This document shows, in pieces, positions 38,005 to 49,982 of a stretch of DNA of 64,000 nucleotides. Below the pieces are notes generated by a model. The model worked only from the letters and a program-made list of their open reading frames with translations. It was not told where the DNA came from and did not search any database. This stretch comes from Mansonella perstans. Taxonomy: Eukaryota > Nematoda > Chromadorea > Rhabditida > Onchocercidae. Positions within the stretch are counted from its first letter, which is position 1, and each line of letters begins with the position of its first letter. Both the position numbers and the translations under genes were made by a program. The DNA lies in assembly GCA_037074765.1 (NCBI GenBank), contig JBAMDO010000577.1, positions 372,001 to 436,000 on the forward strand. Direction: 5' to 3'.

Positions 38005-39007
38005 TCACTCATTTCGGGTATAAAGTCGGAAGAGTTTCGAGTAGTTGATTGATAGAGCAGTTCTCCCATCAAGCAAACTGGAAAATGAACGTGAAAAATT
38101 TTTTGAATTCTTTTTATCGGCAGCACTTTCATCCCTTTTTATGATTGATTAGTTAATATTAGCAGATGTTCTCAGTCTAATGTTTTAATTAAAGTTTTAT
38201 TATGTTCTTGTCGAGAATGTTTGGCCAAAGGTCAAATAGTATCAATATTACTTATCATTTATTTCTGACTAAAATTCTCCTATTTCTTTAGGATTTTTTT
38301 GGAAAGAAATTTCTTCTAATTTACACCGTTTTATAAAAACTTTAAAGATAGTTGACAGTTGATCGAAAATTTACCATTTTTTCACGATTTTTATTGATCT
38401 GAAATTCATTCAAAGATTGTTAAATTTTCTCGAACGTTACTTTTGACCATTGGCACTGTTATAATCACAAAATTTTGCGATGATAATTATGGCGTGCTGG
38501 ATATTTCACCTTTATCTTTTCTATCTTTCGCTATTTTTACTGTTCCATACATGGTACATATATGGCTATTTTAATCGTACATAAATGCTCTTTGTATCAA
38601 AATTTCAACAATTGCATGGGTATTTTGTTTTCATCGCTATTTTCATATTTTCTCTTTGCTATTATTTGAGATGGACATGATCTAATCTTGAAACGATCTG
38701 TATCTTCATCTTCGTGTTTCTTTTTTTTAAAACTCAAATTTCATGATGGATTTCTTGATGAATTTTGATTAGTTTCTGGATTTCCTGATGAATTTTGATT
38801 AGTTTCTGGATTTCCTGATGAATTTTGATTAGTTTCTGGACAAAAAAAAACTAGTTCACTGTGATAGCTAGCATCCTTCAATTTATCTACATCCATAGGT
38901 GATGCATGAGAATGGGAAAAGGAATGCCATTTCAAGTTTTCAGTTTTCATTGATTACTTTTCGTTTCTGAGCCGAATCATGTCCATTTCATACGGTGATA
39001 GTATCAT
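38005..39007 (-). CDS. Candidate small two-exon gene, 59 residues, unconfirmed
   Basis: An acceptor with a T-rich lead (TTGTTGTTGTAG) sits 8 bases before an ATG at 39007. The exon 39007-38958 encodes MILSPYEMDMIRLRNE and ends in phase 2 at GTAATC. A second segment, 38134-38005, keeps that phase and reads DESAADKKNSKNFSRSFSSL and onward to a TGA stop, about 59 residues in total. The composition of both pieces is protein-like. Against it, the acceptor of the second piece is AAAAAG with no pyrimidine tract, the intron holds a tandem repeat, another frame over the second piece is also open, and no family is recognised. It may be a real small gene, two exons of a larger one, or chance. Confidence 0.25.
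38751..38840. repeat. 30-base tandem repeat, three copies
   Basis: Three head-to-tail copies of a 30-base unit (38751-38780, 38781-38810, 38811-38840), identical except for one base in the first copy. Because 30 is a multiple of three, a minus-strand frame reads three copies of PETNQNSSGN, but that frame (38950-38741) has no splice or family support as a gene. Confidence 0.95.
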
Positions 39008-40154
39008 CGGCACCACTACAACAACAACATACATATATACATAAACTTAGTCGTCGAGCTCTCTTTGCGCCTTAATTTTTTTCTCATAATTGTTTGTATT
39101 GTTGCATTTGCTGTCTTTCTTAGTGAAATAGAATTATAGAAGGTATTGAATGAAAAGAAAATAATTTTTCTCCCAAAAAAAGAAATAAAAATTAAAAAAT
39201 TACTTTTTGATATTTAGCAAAAATTTGCTCCATAAGTTTTGTACTAGAAATAATATTTTCATTTGTGAAATTTTATTTGACATTGCTTTCAAATAATTTC
39301 AGTGAGAAAGAGAACTAGAGATAGATTCAGTAAATATTTTCAATACAAATATGCAATATTGATTTGAAATTTTCCGTGAAATGCGCTATACAACGATTTC
39401 GTGGCATATGTATATGTTAGTCTCAGTTACCGGTGAGCAGCCTATTGTTTCTATTTATTTTTCGTGTTCTCTTCAATTTTAACGTTGTGTTGTTATGACT
39501 AATAAATATTACCAATTTTTGCGATACCTTTACACATAATTTTACGCTCACCATACGAATCAAACGTCAACTCACGTAAGTTCACGTGATAGGACAATTT
39601 ATCATATTTATTTACAAATTATGAATGCATTTCTCCTCATTTATTGAGTTGCAATCAAAAGAATAGATCAAGATAAATGATTCAAATTTGTCAACTTTCT
39701 TAGCAAAGTTGACATTTCATATGATGTATATTGCACCTATTGTCTAAATGGTTCTATTCTGTACCGCAACTCCAGTGGACGATTCATCAGGCGCGGCGGT
39801 AACAAATGAATTATCTGTGAATGGAAAATCTTATATTTTTAGTAAATATATGGGAAAATGCAAAAATATAAAATTCATTGGGTAATTTAAGAAATTTGAT
39901 ATGCTTTAATGATTCTAACATATAGTAGATGAATTGAGCCGAGATGAACAATCCTGTTTGTTGAAAAATGAAAATTCATCAATAAAATGGGAATTCATCA
40001 GTGAATGATGCACTGATGAAATGGAAATTCAAATTTACAAATTTACATAATTCATGAGAAATGTATGTGATATTATGTTGTATTTCATTCCAAACTCCAT
40101 TTAAACACAATGCATATTAGAGGAAAGCATTAAATCATCAGTGAAGTAATATAA

Positions 40155-40410
40155 TGGAATATCTTTGCAGAATTAAAATAATACATTTATAGTATTTTTC
40201 ATTCCATTATCCAGAAGAAGAAGCATAGAAGTGAAGTAGCCATCTAAGACGCACTTGATACTGTAATCCGCACTTGACACTGTAATTATATCTTTGGAAT
40301 ATCTTTGCAGAATTAAAATGATACATTTATAGTATCTTTCATTCCATTATCCAGAAGAAGAAGCATAGAAGTGAAGTGGTCATCTAAAACGCACTTGATA
40401 CTGTAATTTG
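40155..40410 (+). repeat. 140-base direct tandem duplication
   Basis: The block starting TGGAATATCTTTGCAGAATT at 40155 recurs at 40295, with only a handful of differences over about 115 bases (for example the shared AGAAGAAGAAGCATAGAAGT). Within each copy a shorter ACTTGATACTGTAAT-like piece is also repeated. The high identity implies a fairly recent duplication. It is non-coding. Confidence 0.9.
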
Positions 40411-40629
40411 AAGCATATAATCTATATTTGATTGACATATAGAATTTGAAGAAATCAGTTTATGCTGTTGAATTTTCTCCTTGTTGTAAATGTAAAAAGG
40501 CAGGATGATTAGATTATACTTATTGCAATAACATGATGCATACACATTAGGAAGATATCTGAGATGTGTGTAGTACATTATAAGCTCTTATCTATTGCCA
40601 CGATAGCATGTTGCGCGGTTAATTTTAGG

Positions 40630-40732
40630 CTATAAAGGAACTAGCCAGAAAATACTTAATGAGGCTAAAATTTGTTTGCTTTATAGCCAGAAAACACTTA
40701 ATGTAATGAGCCTAAAATTTATTTGCTTTAGA
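40630..40732 (+). repeat. Short direct duplication of about 50 bases
   Basis: The motif AGCCAGAAAAYACTTAATG..GAG.CTAAAATTTRTTTGCTTTA occurs twice in succession with small indels. It lies just downstream of the 140-base duplication. Confidence 0.7.
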
Positions 40733-43700
40733 AAAGATTAATTCCACATTTCTCTCTTCCCATTCAGCTATCGCTCATCCTAATCGCTTTTCTTTGAACT
40801 TTCGCTATCTTATAATTTGAATATACATAATTCCACGACATTATTGATCAATATTTGGCATCAATTACTTTTTGGCTGAAACATAAATGATAGGCTAATT
40901 ATTCATATCATTCTGAACAATCCATGATTTCATTGAATTGGTTAGAGCTTAGTATAGTTGTCATATTATTTGGCCAAATAAGTTAAAATTTATGAATAAG
41001 TGTCCAAGCATAACGAAAGTAATGAAATTACCTGGAATCGGACAAATGTATTGTTAACTAAAGTGAAGCAAATCAGTTCATAATTATTCACCAATTCTAT
41101 TACATCCATTTTAATCCAATTTACTCCAAAAATTCAAAATTTTTTTTGAATTTTTGAAGTATTTCACTGATATCTCATAAAATTATATGGTAAAACTTTA
41201 TTTACCATTAATGGTAGCAATATTGCCGAAGCATTGTGAACTTAGAAAACTTTTTCTTTCCACTCAAAATATCAAATTTTATGGCCAAAAACACTAGCAA
41301 AATAGTCTCTGCAAAATTCTGTGCATTTGTTAGGAATTATTTCGAGAATTTTAAAGATAAGAGACGAATCTTTGATTTTCGTATCAAATTGTGGTGCTTT
41401 TGAAAATTGAAAAAAAAATGTCACATTTATTTTACCTTTAACAACTTTTTTTTTTTCCTTTTTCACGGAACTTTCGATAGCGATAAATGAAAGGATTGAA
41501 TTCTTGAATTTCAATGAAAATAAATGTCTTGAATTAGATCAAGACGTGGATGAAATCATTGAATTGTCATGGAATAATATTTACGATCAAGAAAGCTATC
41601 ATTTATGATAATTTCCATGAAGTCAATGGAGATACTAGGTCAGATTGAAAAGTCTCATGATAAAAAGAACAGATATGATTTGATCTGATGAAGAATTATC
41701 GATTTGATGAAGAATTATGTGGGAAGATCGATGACCGGTTACTTTTTCATTTGTAGTTCAGCACTCTGTTGGACAATTGCAATTGGTTACTATTTGCACT
41801 CTCTAACTTTCGATTTCTTTTTTCCAATCAATTTTGCATATTTAGTACATATGACAAATAGCTGAAAAGTTTTCATTTCTTTTTTTTTCAATTTGGATTT
41901 CTTATTACAAGTCTATTACAGTGTAATTTCTATTTGTCACTTCTGTAGTTATTCCAATAAGTGGGCCCGTTTAATCATAAAACAGGAAATTGAAATCCTT
42001 TCTCTAATGATTTCTCAAGGTATACCGAAATTCAGGATTCTATTTTACTACTTCACCAGTACAAGTTATTTATTGTTGACCGAATAAAGGATTATTGGAA
42101 TACAATTTTAATTCTACAATTTTACAAATTTAAATTTAGCTTTTCGATTTTCGAAGATTATCGATCTTCTCCATTTTGTAAAAAGTAGTTACGATGCTGT
42201 TAGTAGAAAAAAATGATTTGATTTTACAAATATTTTTAAAATTTCAATTTTATTCATCATGTGGACAATAATATCAACATTGATATTATGAGCTTACAAA
42301 AGTATTACGATACTATTGTAAAACTTGACTTTGCAGTTTTCAGAGCTATTTCTTATAGATGAAATAGAATGTTTAAAAAATAAATCGAAATTCAAATAAG
42401 AATTCAATTTAATCACACAAAAATATTTTCCGGGAAAGTAGATAATGTCATTACTGCTATTTGAAGCGTTTATTTAGCAGTTAATTGAAAGTTGCCAAAG
42501 GAACGAAGTAATTCTAAATGTAGACAGTAGATTTCTAACATTACATACATTGTCACATTCGTCCAATCAATCGCGATGCGTTTCTCCTAAAATCCTTTTT
42601 TCAAATTGGATTCTTCCAAAATTTTACAAAGAATATTTGGAAATTGACACCTCATTGCCATACTTTTTTATTATTTGAAATTTTATTGCAAAATGAAAGT
42701 ATTATTTGAATGTACATCGTTGAAACTTCCCTAAATGTATTATTCAAATAACTTTTAGCCTTTATCTTTTTAACTTCAACTTTTTTTGCTTCATTTTACA
42801 AAAATATTTAAAAGGAAAATATGAAGGAATTTCAAAATGAAGTTGTAAAATTTACTTATTTGTTGTTTTAAAATTCCCTCCTTGAAATGACGAAAGTTTT
42901 GTAAGCCTTTTACGAAATTTCAAAATAATTGAAAATTCTCATAGGACTCACTTTTATTTTGCCATATACTTTCTCTTAAAATTTGTCACATTTACATCAT
43001 ACTAGTGACAATTGTGCATTCAAAATAAACCCTCGAAAATTTGAATAAATTTAGAAAGTAATAAATCGCACTTCAAATTTCATTTTCATAATTTTATCCA
43101 TCCAACTTCTTTAGTATGAAAAGAGTTTTTTAAAGATTTGGTAATTTGACAGTTAAATACTTTTTTTGATAAAAGCAAAATTTTTCAATAAATTTCAAGA
43201 AAACAAATAATTGGAGAAAAAGTTTCTCAATGACTTGCATTTGATTATTAAAAAATTATAGAGCTAATAAAGTTACTCCTTGAACACTCGGAGGCTGCTT
43301 ATAGTGCGTAATTAACTTACATTTTCTTATATGTGTCCAAGACGCTTGCAAACAAATGCAAGCACCACCAATAAATTATTTAATAAAAAAAAATTGAATT
43401 TTTTGAAAAACGTACTTAAAAATTTTAATGAGAAAATTTGAAAAACACAATTTTTGCTTATTTTTCTCGCTTTAATTTTTGGCTTTTTTTCAAAGCTCAT
43501 TTTTTTCCCTTAGGTTTTAAGGGAAAAAATGATGAATGTTCTTATTTATCTATCTTTAGCCTTTTCTTTTTTGAGAAATTTGAATGATTGAAATGAAATA
43601 TATTTCCAAATTTCATATTTCATGGTTTTTTTTTTTTTTTTTTGAATGGGTGGCCAAGTGAAACTTCTTGAGTAATGGTTAATTCGTTGAAATGCAAATA

Positions 43701-46700
43701 TAATTGAATCAAGTGAAGTAAGCTTCTTTTTCAAATCAATCTTAGTTAGCGATATTTGACTGCTATGCTAATTAATTAATTTTACTTCAAGTTAATCTTT
43801 TAATTTTGCTGAAGTAATATAAGAATAAATGTAAACAGATTTTTTCACTTCTACGAAAGGCTTCTTAGCAGTTAATTAACTTCCTGCCAATATTCCAGGT
43901 TACCCTTCCTCAAGCGACAACACACAATTTGACTATCAGGATTGAATACTTTAATGTTTATTCAAGTGAAATCCAATATGCGACTATGTCACAATTACGC
44001 TTCAGTGTTTTCGTAAATTGATTTTTTGTTGCCAAGATAATGTAATTTAATTCTGGGATACTTCAAATGAATTGCTAAATGAAATGTCTCTTTTCTTATA
44101 ATGCAAACGGTGGAGAGTGTTTTTCCTCAATCTTTAAAATATTCCTGAAAACTTGTGGAACTCCAGACTTTCCATGAATTCATTTGCCTACAGATCTTTC
44201 TAGAATTCATTTGCCTTTTGAAAATATTTTTTGTTTTGTGAATGTTTACGTTTTTTTTTTTTTTTTTTTGGCAGACTTTCTTTTAAATCTTGTTATTTTG
44301 ATTGTTGTTTTGGCTGGATGGACTGAAAGTAAACGAATGGAAGAAGTGGAGAAAGAAAATAGTATGGCGAAAAACGAAAAGTGGCAAGAAAAAAAAAGGA
44401 AAAAGGAAAACTTCTATTAGTTGCACTTGTGAAAATTTTAAATTGAAATTTTCCGAAGTTGTATGCTAACTTTCAATAATTTCTTCTCTCTTTTTTTTTT
44501 CGTATTTTATCAAGGAAGTGAGAAAGTTTATCAAGGAAGTAAGAAAGCAAAAAAAACGTTACTTTATGTGCTATGTATTCAGTTAGTATTAGCTAAGCTC
44601 TTTATTGTTGTAGGCTTTTAAAAGAAAACTGAACTTGGGCAATATGGAAAGATAGTTTGGCCATTAATGTTGGCCAAAGATAGTAATAATCAAATTTGAT
44701 ATATTTAGTAGTCGGCAAAAAAAAAAAAAAAAAAAAATGCAACTGATTCTATCATTTTAAAATTGAAATGATTTCTCGTTTACCTATACCAATTAAAATA
44801 AACCAATCAAAAGATTTGGCAGAGAAATTTAAATGAATAATTAATAAGGTGGTATTTAAGAATAAAAAAATTCAACATGTGATTGAAAAGATTTAAAGTA
44901 AAATGAACTTAAATATATTTTAAAATCTTTCAAATAAATATATAAAAGTATTTGAAAGAAATTTTGATTTTAATAACAACATTTTGCATTTTTATCGAAA
45001 ATCCATAAATGCTATTGCTATCAAATGAGACAAATAAAAGAGAGAGAGAGAAAGGGAAAAAGAAAGAAAGAAAGAAGAAGAGAGAGAGAGAGAGAGGTCG
45101 TTGCAATAAATGTTCTTTTTTTTTTTTTCATTCAAACTACAGGAGGTTATTTCCATTTATCTCTTTTGCAAAGTAATCCTTCATTTAGGCTAAATATGGA
45201 GTAAACTAGGCCTTAACAACAACACAAATGTTTCAGAGCTTATTTCAAAATATGAATGGATGAGAGTTCTATAAACTCCGCCTGACAAGCTTAATTCATA
45301 GTTAGCTTGAAATATTTTCAAAGTTGTTATTCCTGAAATTTGTCAGACAATTATTTCTACTTCAAATGATTAGAGCCTTTTGCTTTTTTTTTTAATACTA
45401 ATTAATACTTATGCTTTTTTCCTTTATTTCTTTTAAATTTGTTATGAAAAATTTTATTTAAATTTTATAAGCACAAGAAATCACTATAGAAATTGAATTT
45501 CACGACTAAATTATTGAATTATTAGAAATGAAATTTCACATTGCTCTCCCAATATAGTTACCCTTTTTTGCAATCATTGTCAACTGTACAATTGAAATTG
45601 TCCTCATTGTTTCAATGATTTCCTCAAGGGATTCCATAAATAATTTTCATATTTCCTTACAACAAATAAATAAATGATTGACGTCACTGAAATAAATCAA
45701 TTCGATGAAAAAGAATGATAAGTCATTGATTTCAATTACATCCCATTTTCATTTCATGTCACTTAATGGTTGTCTAAGAATCTAAGAATGCTAGCAATAA
45801 AATCAGTTTAATTTCTTGTCAGTTTATAATAGCTCTTTAACTCATATATATATATAAAAATATATTTATATAAGCCAAAAGACTTAGGAATACTTCCGTG
45901 TAAGTGCTCAAGTATGCACTTCTATTCCTTTCTCTTTTTTTTTTCCTTTTTTTTTTTGTTTCACTTATTCATGACAGATTTAAGCCTGGATAAAATAAGC
46001 CCAGGCGTAGTAGAAGCAAATGATATCACTTCTTTCCATTAAGCTAAACTACTTCCATCTTTTTTTTGTAATAGCAAATAACGGAAGCTATTAAATATAT
46101 TCAACAAATTACTTTACTAACTCTATTCTCAACAATTTCCGTTTTATTATTTTTTTTTTCAACAAAAATAATAAATGGTCAATGTTATATGCAAAAATAA
46201 TTGTTTTTTCTTGCATTTTAATATATGTTGATTCATTATTTTCAATATGCGCTTTGCAAGTTAATAGTCAATATACGTTTGCTTGCAAAATGCGTCTTTA
46301 TTATTTACAAATTGCGCTCATTTATTGCTTTCAAATTTTTTACAAATCATTTCTGAGATTTAAGAATTTCGATTGATTTCTCTCCTTTTTCATTCTATTA
46401 TTAAACACATAGAATGAAATAAATAAGAAACTTGAATACTTTTATATAACTCTTCCGCTTGGAATAATGATTTAAGAAAGTGAAAAATTTAAACTGCTTT
46501 GTTGTTTTTCCAGATTTATCTTTTCAATCTGAAATGACAATATTTTTGCTTCTATGTTCAGTCTTTTTATTATCCATATAAAATTTCCCGAAGTATCTCA
46601 ATATACATATATGATGCTCTTAACATGTAAAGTTCATTAATTAAGAGTGTTTGAAATAATTATTCGCCTTTTAAAAAATGATGAAATTGGAAAAAAAATT

Positions 46701-46925
46701 AATTTGCATCGATATCGTTGGCAATTGGAACTGTATCGAACTTAGTTAGATGAGTTTTTTTTTGGGATAGGAGGGAAGAAGTAAAAATTTTCATCACTGA
46801 CAAATAATAATTTATTCAGTATTGCATCAAAAGAATGATGTCAAACTGCTGGCATCAGTAATTCATTCATTCTTCAAAAATTCGAATACTTTAATTGGAC
46901 TTAAAAGCATTCAGTCATAGCATTG

Positions 46926-46995
<70 letters not shown>
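46926..46995 (+). repeat. CAT/ATC trinucleotide microsatellite
   Basis: About 23 pure CAT units followed by imperfect ATT/ATC repeats. On the minus strand it produces a poly-Asp frame that I regard as an artefact. Confidence 0.95.
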
Positions 46996-47629
46996 TATCA
47001 TTACTATTATTATCATTGGATGTTATAAAAAAGAACGACAAATTAAGATAAACGTATGAAAAAGTTTTTGTAATAATTTTTACCAAAATTTCATCAGCTG
47101 TGATCAGGTATGAATAAGTTATGTTCAAATCATTAGCAAATTTAATTGGCAGATCAATTAAATAATAATTTGAAAGACTAATGGTATCAAGTTTATTGCT
47201 GAAAAAAGTGCACAACAATTTATGCTAGAGGCAAAAATAAATTTTTGAAATCTATCAATTGCTTCATCCATTTCAGGCAGAGAGAACTGAGGAAATATTT
47301 TTGCTTTTTTTATTTCATTGTCGAAAAAAAAACTTTCCTTTTCATTCATTACGGCATGAGAAAGTTGATAAAGGAAGATTTAAATTGAAGTGCTGTTTCC
47401 TCTTATCGATTTTGTAAATTAATTTAAATCTTCTTAATAAATAAAAATTTTTGAAACATCAATGAATGTGATTTAAATGAAGCAATAAACTATTCCATGT
47501 ACAATACAATGTATTAATTAGATTGGTTACAATTTCTAGTGAATAATCGATAAATTCTTGGTTGAAACGAAATGCTAAAAACGAAATGCAAATAGAAATT
47601 AAAAATTGATTTCTAGGAACAATAATAAA

Positions 47630-49423
47630 ATGGCATTTCTGGGCCAATTAACAGCTAATGTACAAGCCCAGCTGAATAATGTGAAGCCACAGTTGAATTA
47701 TGTGCTGCAAACAGCAACTCGTGCTCGGGATAATCTGGCACCAATTCTTAATCGTGCTACCGCCCAGCTCGATAATCTGGGCAAAATTTTACAGGTAAAC
47801 ATCAGATCTTGCAAATTTTGCATACCAAACAATTCAGATATTTTATCTGAATGTCACAGATAATTCATTCATCTATTATCAAATGCAATTAAAGAGGTAT
47901 TTGCAGGTAACCGGAGACCGTAAACAATCACCTATTGATATACTGTCAACAATTACAGCTTTTGACGACATGCTTGAGAATTCAGAAATTAGGTGATGTA
48001 TATTATTTTCAAAATAAAAATTAAGTTTTGATTGCTTTTGAAAAAAGAGCAGAAGATCTAATAAGGATAAACTAAAAGCAAAAACAATCTTGGAATGATA
48101 AGCGAAAGTTTAAAGTTTAACGGCCTAACGGAAGAATGATAAGAAGCGTTGTTTTGATAAGCTAGCAGTGTTTTTCCTTTATTTCAGAATAAATTATCCG
48201 ATAAATGCTGAAACACGATTAAAAAATGCAGGTGATAGATTGCAGCTGCAAGTTGATGGTATGAAGGAAGCCGAATTATCGGTGAGTCATTTGGGTGAGG
48301 AACGATATGTTCTGGAGACCGTGTACTTCCACTGGGGTACGGAGCCTATGAATGGAAGTGAACATATTATCGGAGGAGTTGGTTACGCCGGAGAGATACA
48401 ATTCATTCATCGAAATACGAAATTCCCAAATCTAGAAACGGCATTTAAGGAAACAAATGGAGTGTTGGGTTTGGCTGTAATGCTAAATGTTAGTTTATAC
48501 AATCAAATTTCAACAACCATTTATTTAATCAAATCTTCGTAATAATAAGAAAAATTTTGTTTTCAATTATTGCACCAACGTTTGGCCAAAGTATTTTCTT
48601 GACCTGCTCAAAATTTCAAAAAAAATCACACAATTTTCTTTTTAACATTTACAATTTCGTTAATGTAAAAATTAGCAATTAATTAACGAATTATTTGAAT
48701 TCCATTTTAGAATATCGTTTGTCCTAAAAAAATGTTAATAATTTTTTAGGAATCACATGACGACAATTTAACATTCTCAACCATAATTGAAGGCATAAAT
48801 CAGGTGGTCTATAAAGGTAGTGAATGTACGATTTGCGGTGTTGATTTGCCTCATATGCTGCCTTCTGCAGGTTCATCCTTTTTAATTTCCTTGCATCCTA
48901 CTCAGGTCAATTTACAAGATCTCTTATCATTTATTAGTCAATTTACAAGATCTCTTATCATTTATTATAACTGTGATAAAGAATTGTTACCTTTTTTTGT
49001 ATCAAAAAGAAAAAAAATCAGCAAGTTCAAATTCATCATTATAGAAAAAATGAAGGAATTCTGGACGTATACCGGTTCGGAGACAGTACAACCGTACAGA
49101 GAAACTGTCCAGTGGATTATTTTCAGGGCTACTGTTAGGATATCTTCAAATCAGGTATTATTCCCGAAATCCTTGCCAAGAAAAAAAGAAATGGTTCGCT
49201 CTTAAATTTTACATTAACATATAAAACTGACTATGTTAGAAAAATCCATTTTGTTTTGCAGTTGGATAAACTACGAACACTAAAACGTGAAGGTTATGAA
49301 TGTGAATTTGAAGAAACAATGTCACCAATTCGCGCAGTCCAACCAATTAATGGCCGAATAATTCGTTCATCATTCCGTTCAGCTCAAGCAGCACGAATCA
49401 CAAAACCATCACTTTCCGGTTAA
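47630..49423 (+). CDS. Carbonic-anhydrase-related protein (catalytically dead, CARP X/XI-like)
   Basis: Six exons join in phase: 47630-47794, 47907-47992, 48188-48488, 48750-48870, 49045-49154 and 49262-49423, giving 314 residues. The alpha-carbonic-anhydrase fold is clear: GDRKQSPIDI (58-67), YVLETVYFHWG (124-134), GSEH (140-143), YAGEIQFIHRN (150-160), EFWTYTGSE and RAVQPINGR. Two of the three zinc ligands are lost. The residue equal to His94 is Tyr130 and that equal to His119 is Gln155; only His132 (His96) remains. The Thr199 position is also replaced (GSETVQP). It should therefore not hydrate CO2. The His119-to-Gln change matches vertebrate CARP X/XI and the C. elegans CAH-1/CAH-2 group. 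Exon 1 (residues 1-55) is outside the family: an amphipathic helix rich in Ala, Leu, Asn and Gln, with no clear signal peptide. The ATG follows a TTTCTAG acceptor by 13 bases, suggesting trans-splicing. It is convergent with the WTAP gene. Confidence 0.9.
48906..48967 (+). repeat. Perfect 31-base tandem duplication in CARP intron 4
   Basis: Copies 48906-48936 and 48937-48967 are identical and begin GTCAATTTACAAGATCTCTT. The first copy starts right after CTCAG, so its GTCAAT could act as an alternative donor that would extend exon 4 in frame by 12 codons. The normal donor at 48871 fits the family better. Confidence 0.95.
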
Positions 49424-49737
49424 CCCTCAAAACTTCCAGCAGTCAGCAACAACATTGATCATTCATCTGATCTTAAGCGCTTTTGATCTGCATATAAGTC
49501 TCTCTCTTTCTTTAATTATAATGTCCAAATTTCTAATTTATAGCATAAAACAGCTCGTTAACGAGTTTATCACATCTTCATAACTCCTGCTGTGAGAATA
49601 ATGTTAAGGTCTTTAATCAGTGAATTCCCAGAATTATCAAAAAATTCAGAAGTTTATTTAGGTGAAATATTTTTATCAATTGACTGAATTAAATTTTGAC
49701 ATACACACACAGTGAATAATGATGATCTCAAAATGCA

Positions 49738-49743
49738 AATAAA
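49738..49743 (+). promoter_or_regulatory. Likely polyadenylation signal AATAAA of the CARP gene
   Basis: A canonical AATAAA lies about 315 bases after the CARP stop codon and before the convergent WTAP gene. Nematode 3' UTRs of this length are common, but other AT-rich variants nearby could be used. Confidence 0.4.
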
Positions 49744-49920
49744 TGAGTACATCTTTTAATGAATTTTTTGCACTTAAACACTTATAGAAAACTTAAAATA
49801 GATCTAAATTTCAAAAGCATTTAACCAAGAAAAGCTATTTAACCAAAGAATATAACATATACAATAAATAGTATTATATAAATAATTATATATAATAGTA
49901 ATTGTATATAATTTTCGGTT

Positions 49921-49926
49921 TTTATT
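49921..49926 (-). promoter_or_regulatory. Likely polyadenylation signal AATAAA of the WTAP gene
   Basis: TTTATT on the plus strand reads AATAAA on the minus strand, about 60 bases after the WTAP stop codon. With the CARP signal at 49738 it implies that the two convergent transcripts end within roughly 200 bases of each other. Confidence 0.45.
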
Positions 49927-49982
49927 AAATTTTTATAAATAAGCTCACTATGGGCCAAATTAATGATGACATATTAAAAACA

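Larger units (their letters stand above)
36327..47629. other. Gene-poor intergenic stretch of about 11.3 kb
   Basis: Apart from a weak candidate two-exon gene on the minus strand at 38.0-39.0 kb and a short G+C-rich island at 39.76-39.81 kb, I see no convincing exon. The stretch contains a 30-base and a 140-base tandem duplication, poly-T/poly-A runs, a GA-rich run near 45.04-45.10 kb and a CAT array at 46.93 kb. Other open frames are AT-driven and lack splice support. Confidence 0.6.

Noticed and set aside
38741..39007. A two-exon model joining SPYEMDMIRLRNE to the repeat-encoded PETNQNSSGN frame.
   Set aside because: The donor is phase 2 and the acceptor before the repeat needs phase 1. 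The joined frame hits a stop at once.
44184..44420. Frame with a hydrophobic segment and a Lys/Glu-rich tail that looks like a small membrane protein.
   Set aside because: It depends on a poly-T run for the hydrophobic part and on purine-rich simple sequence for the tail. No splice or homology support.
46901..47218. Open frame with a long poly-Asp tract.
   Set aside because: The tract is the CAT microsatellite read backwards. The rest has no family match or splice support.
48750..48905. Extended CARP exon 4 using the donor at 48906.
   Set aside because: It inserts 12 residues before the conserved FWTYTGS block and does not keep phase with the best acceptor at 49044, whereas the donor at 48871 does.
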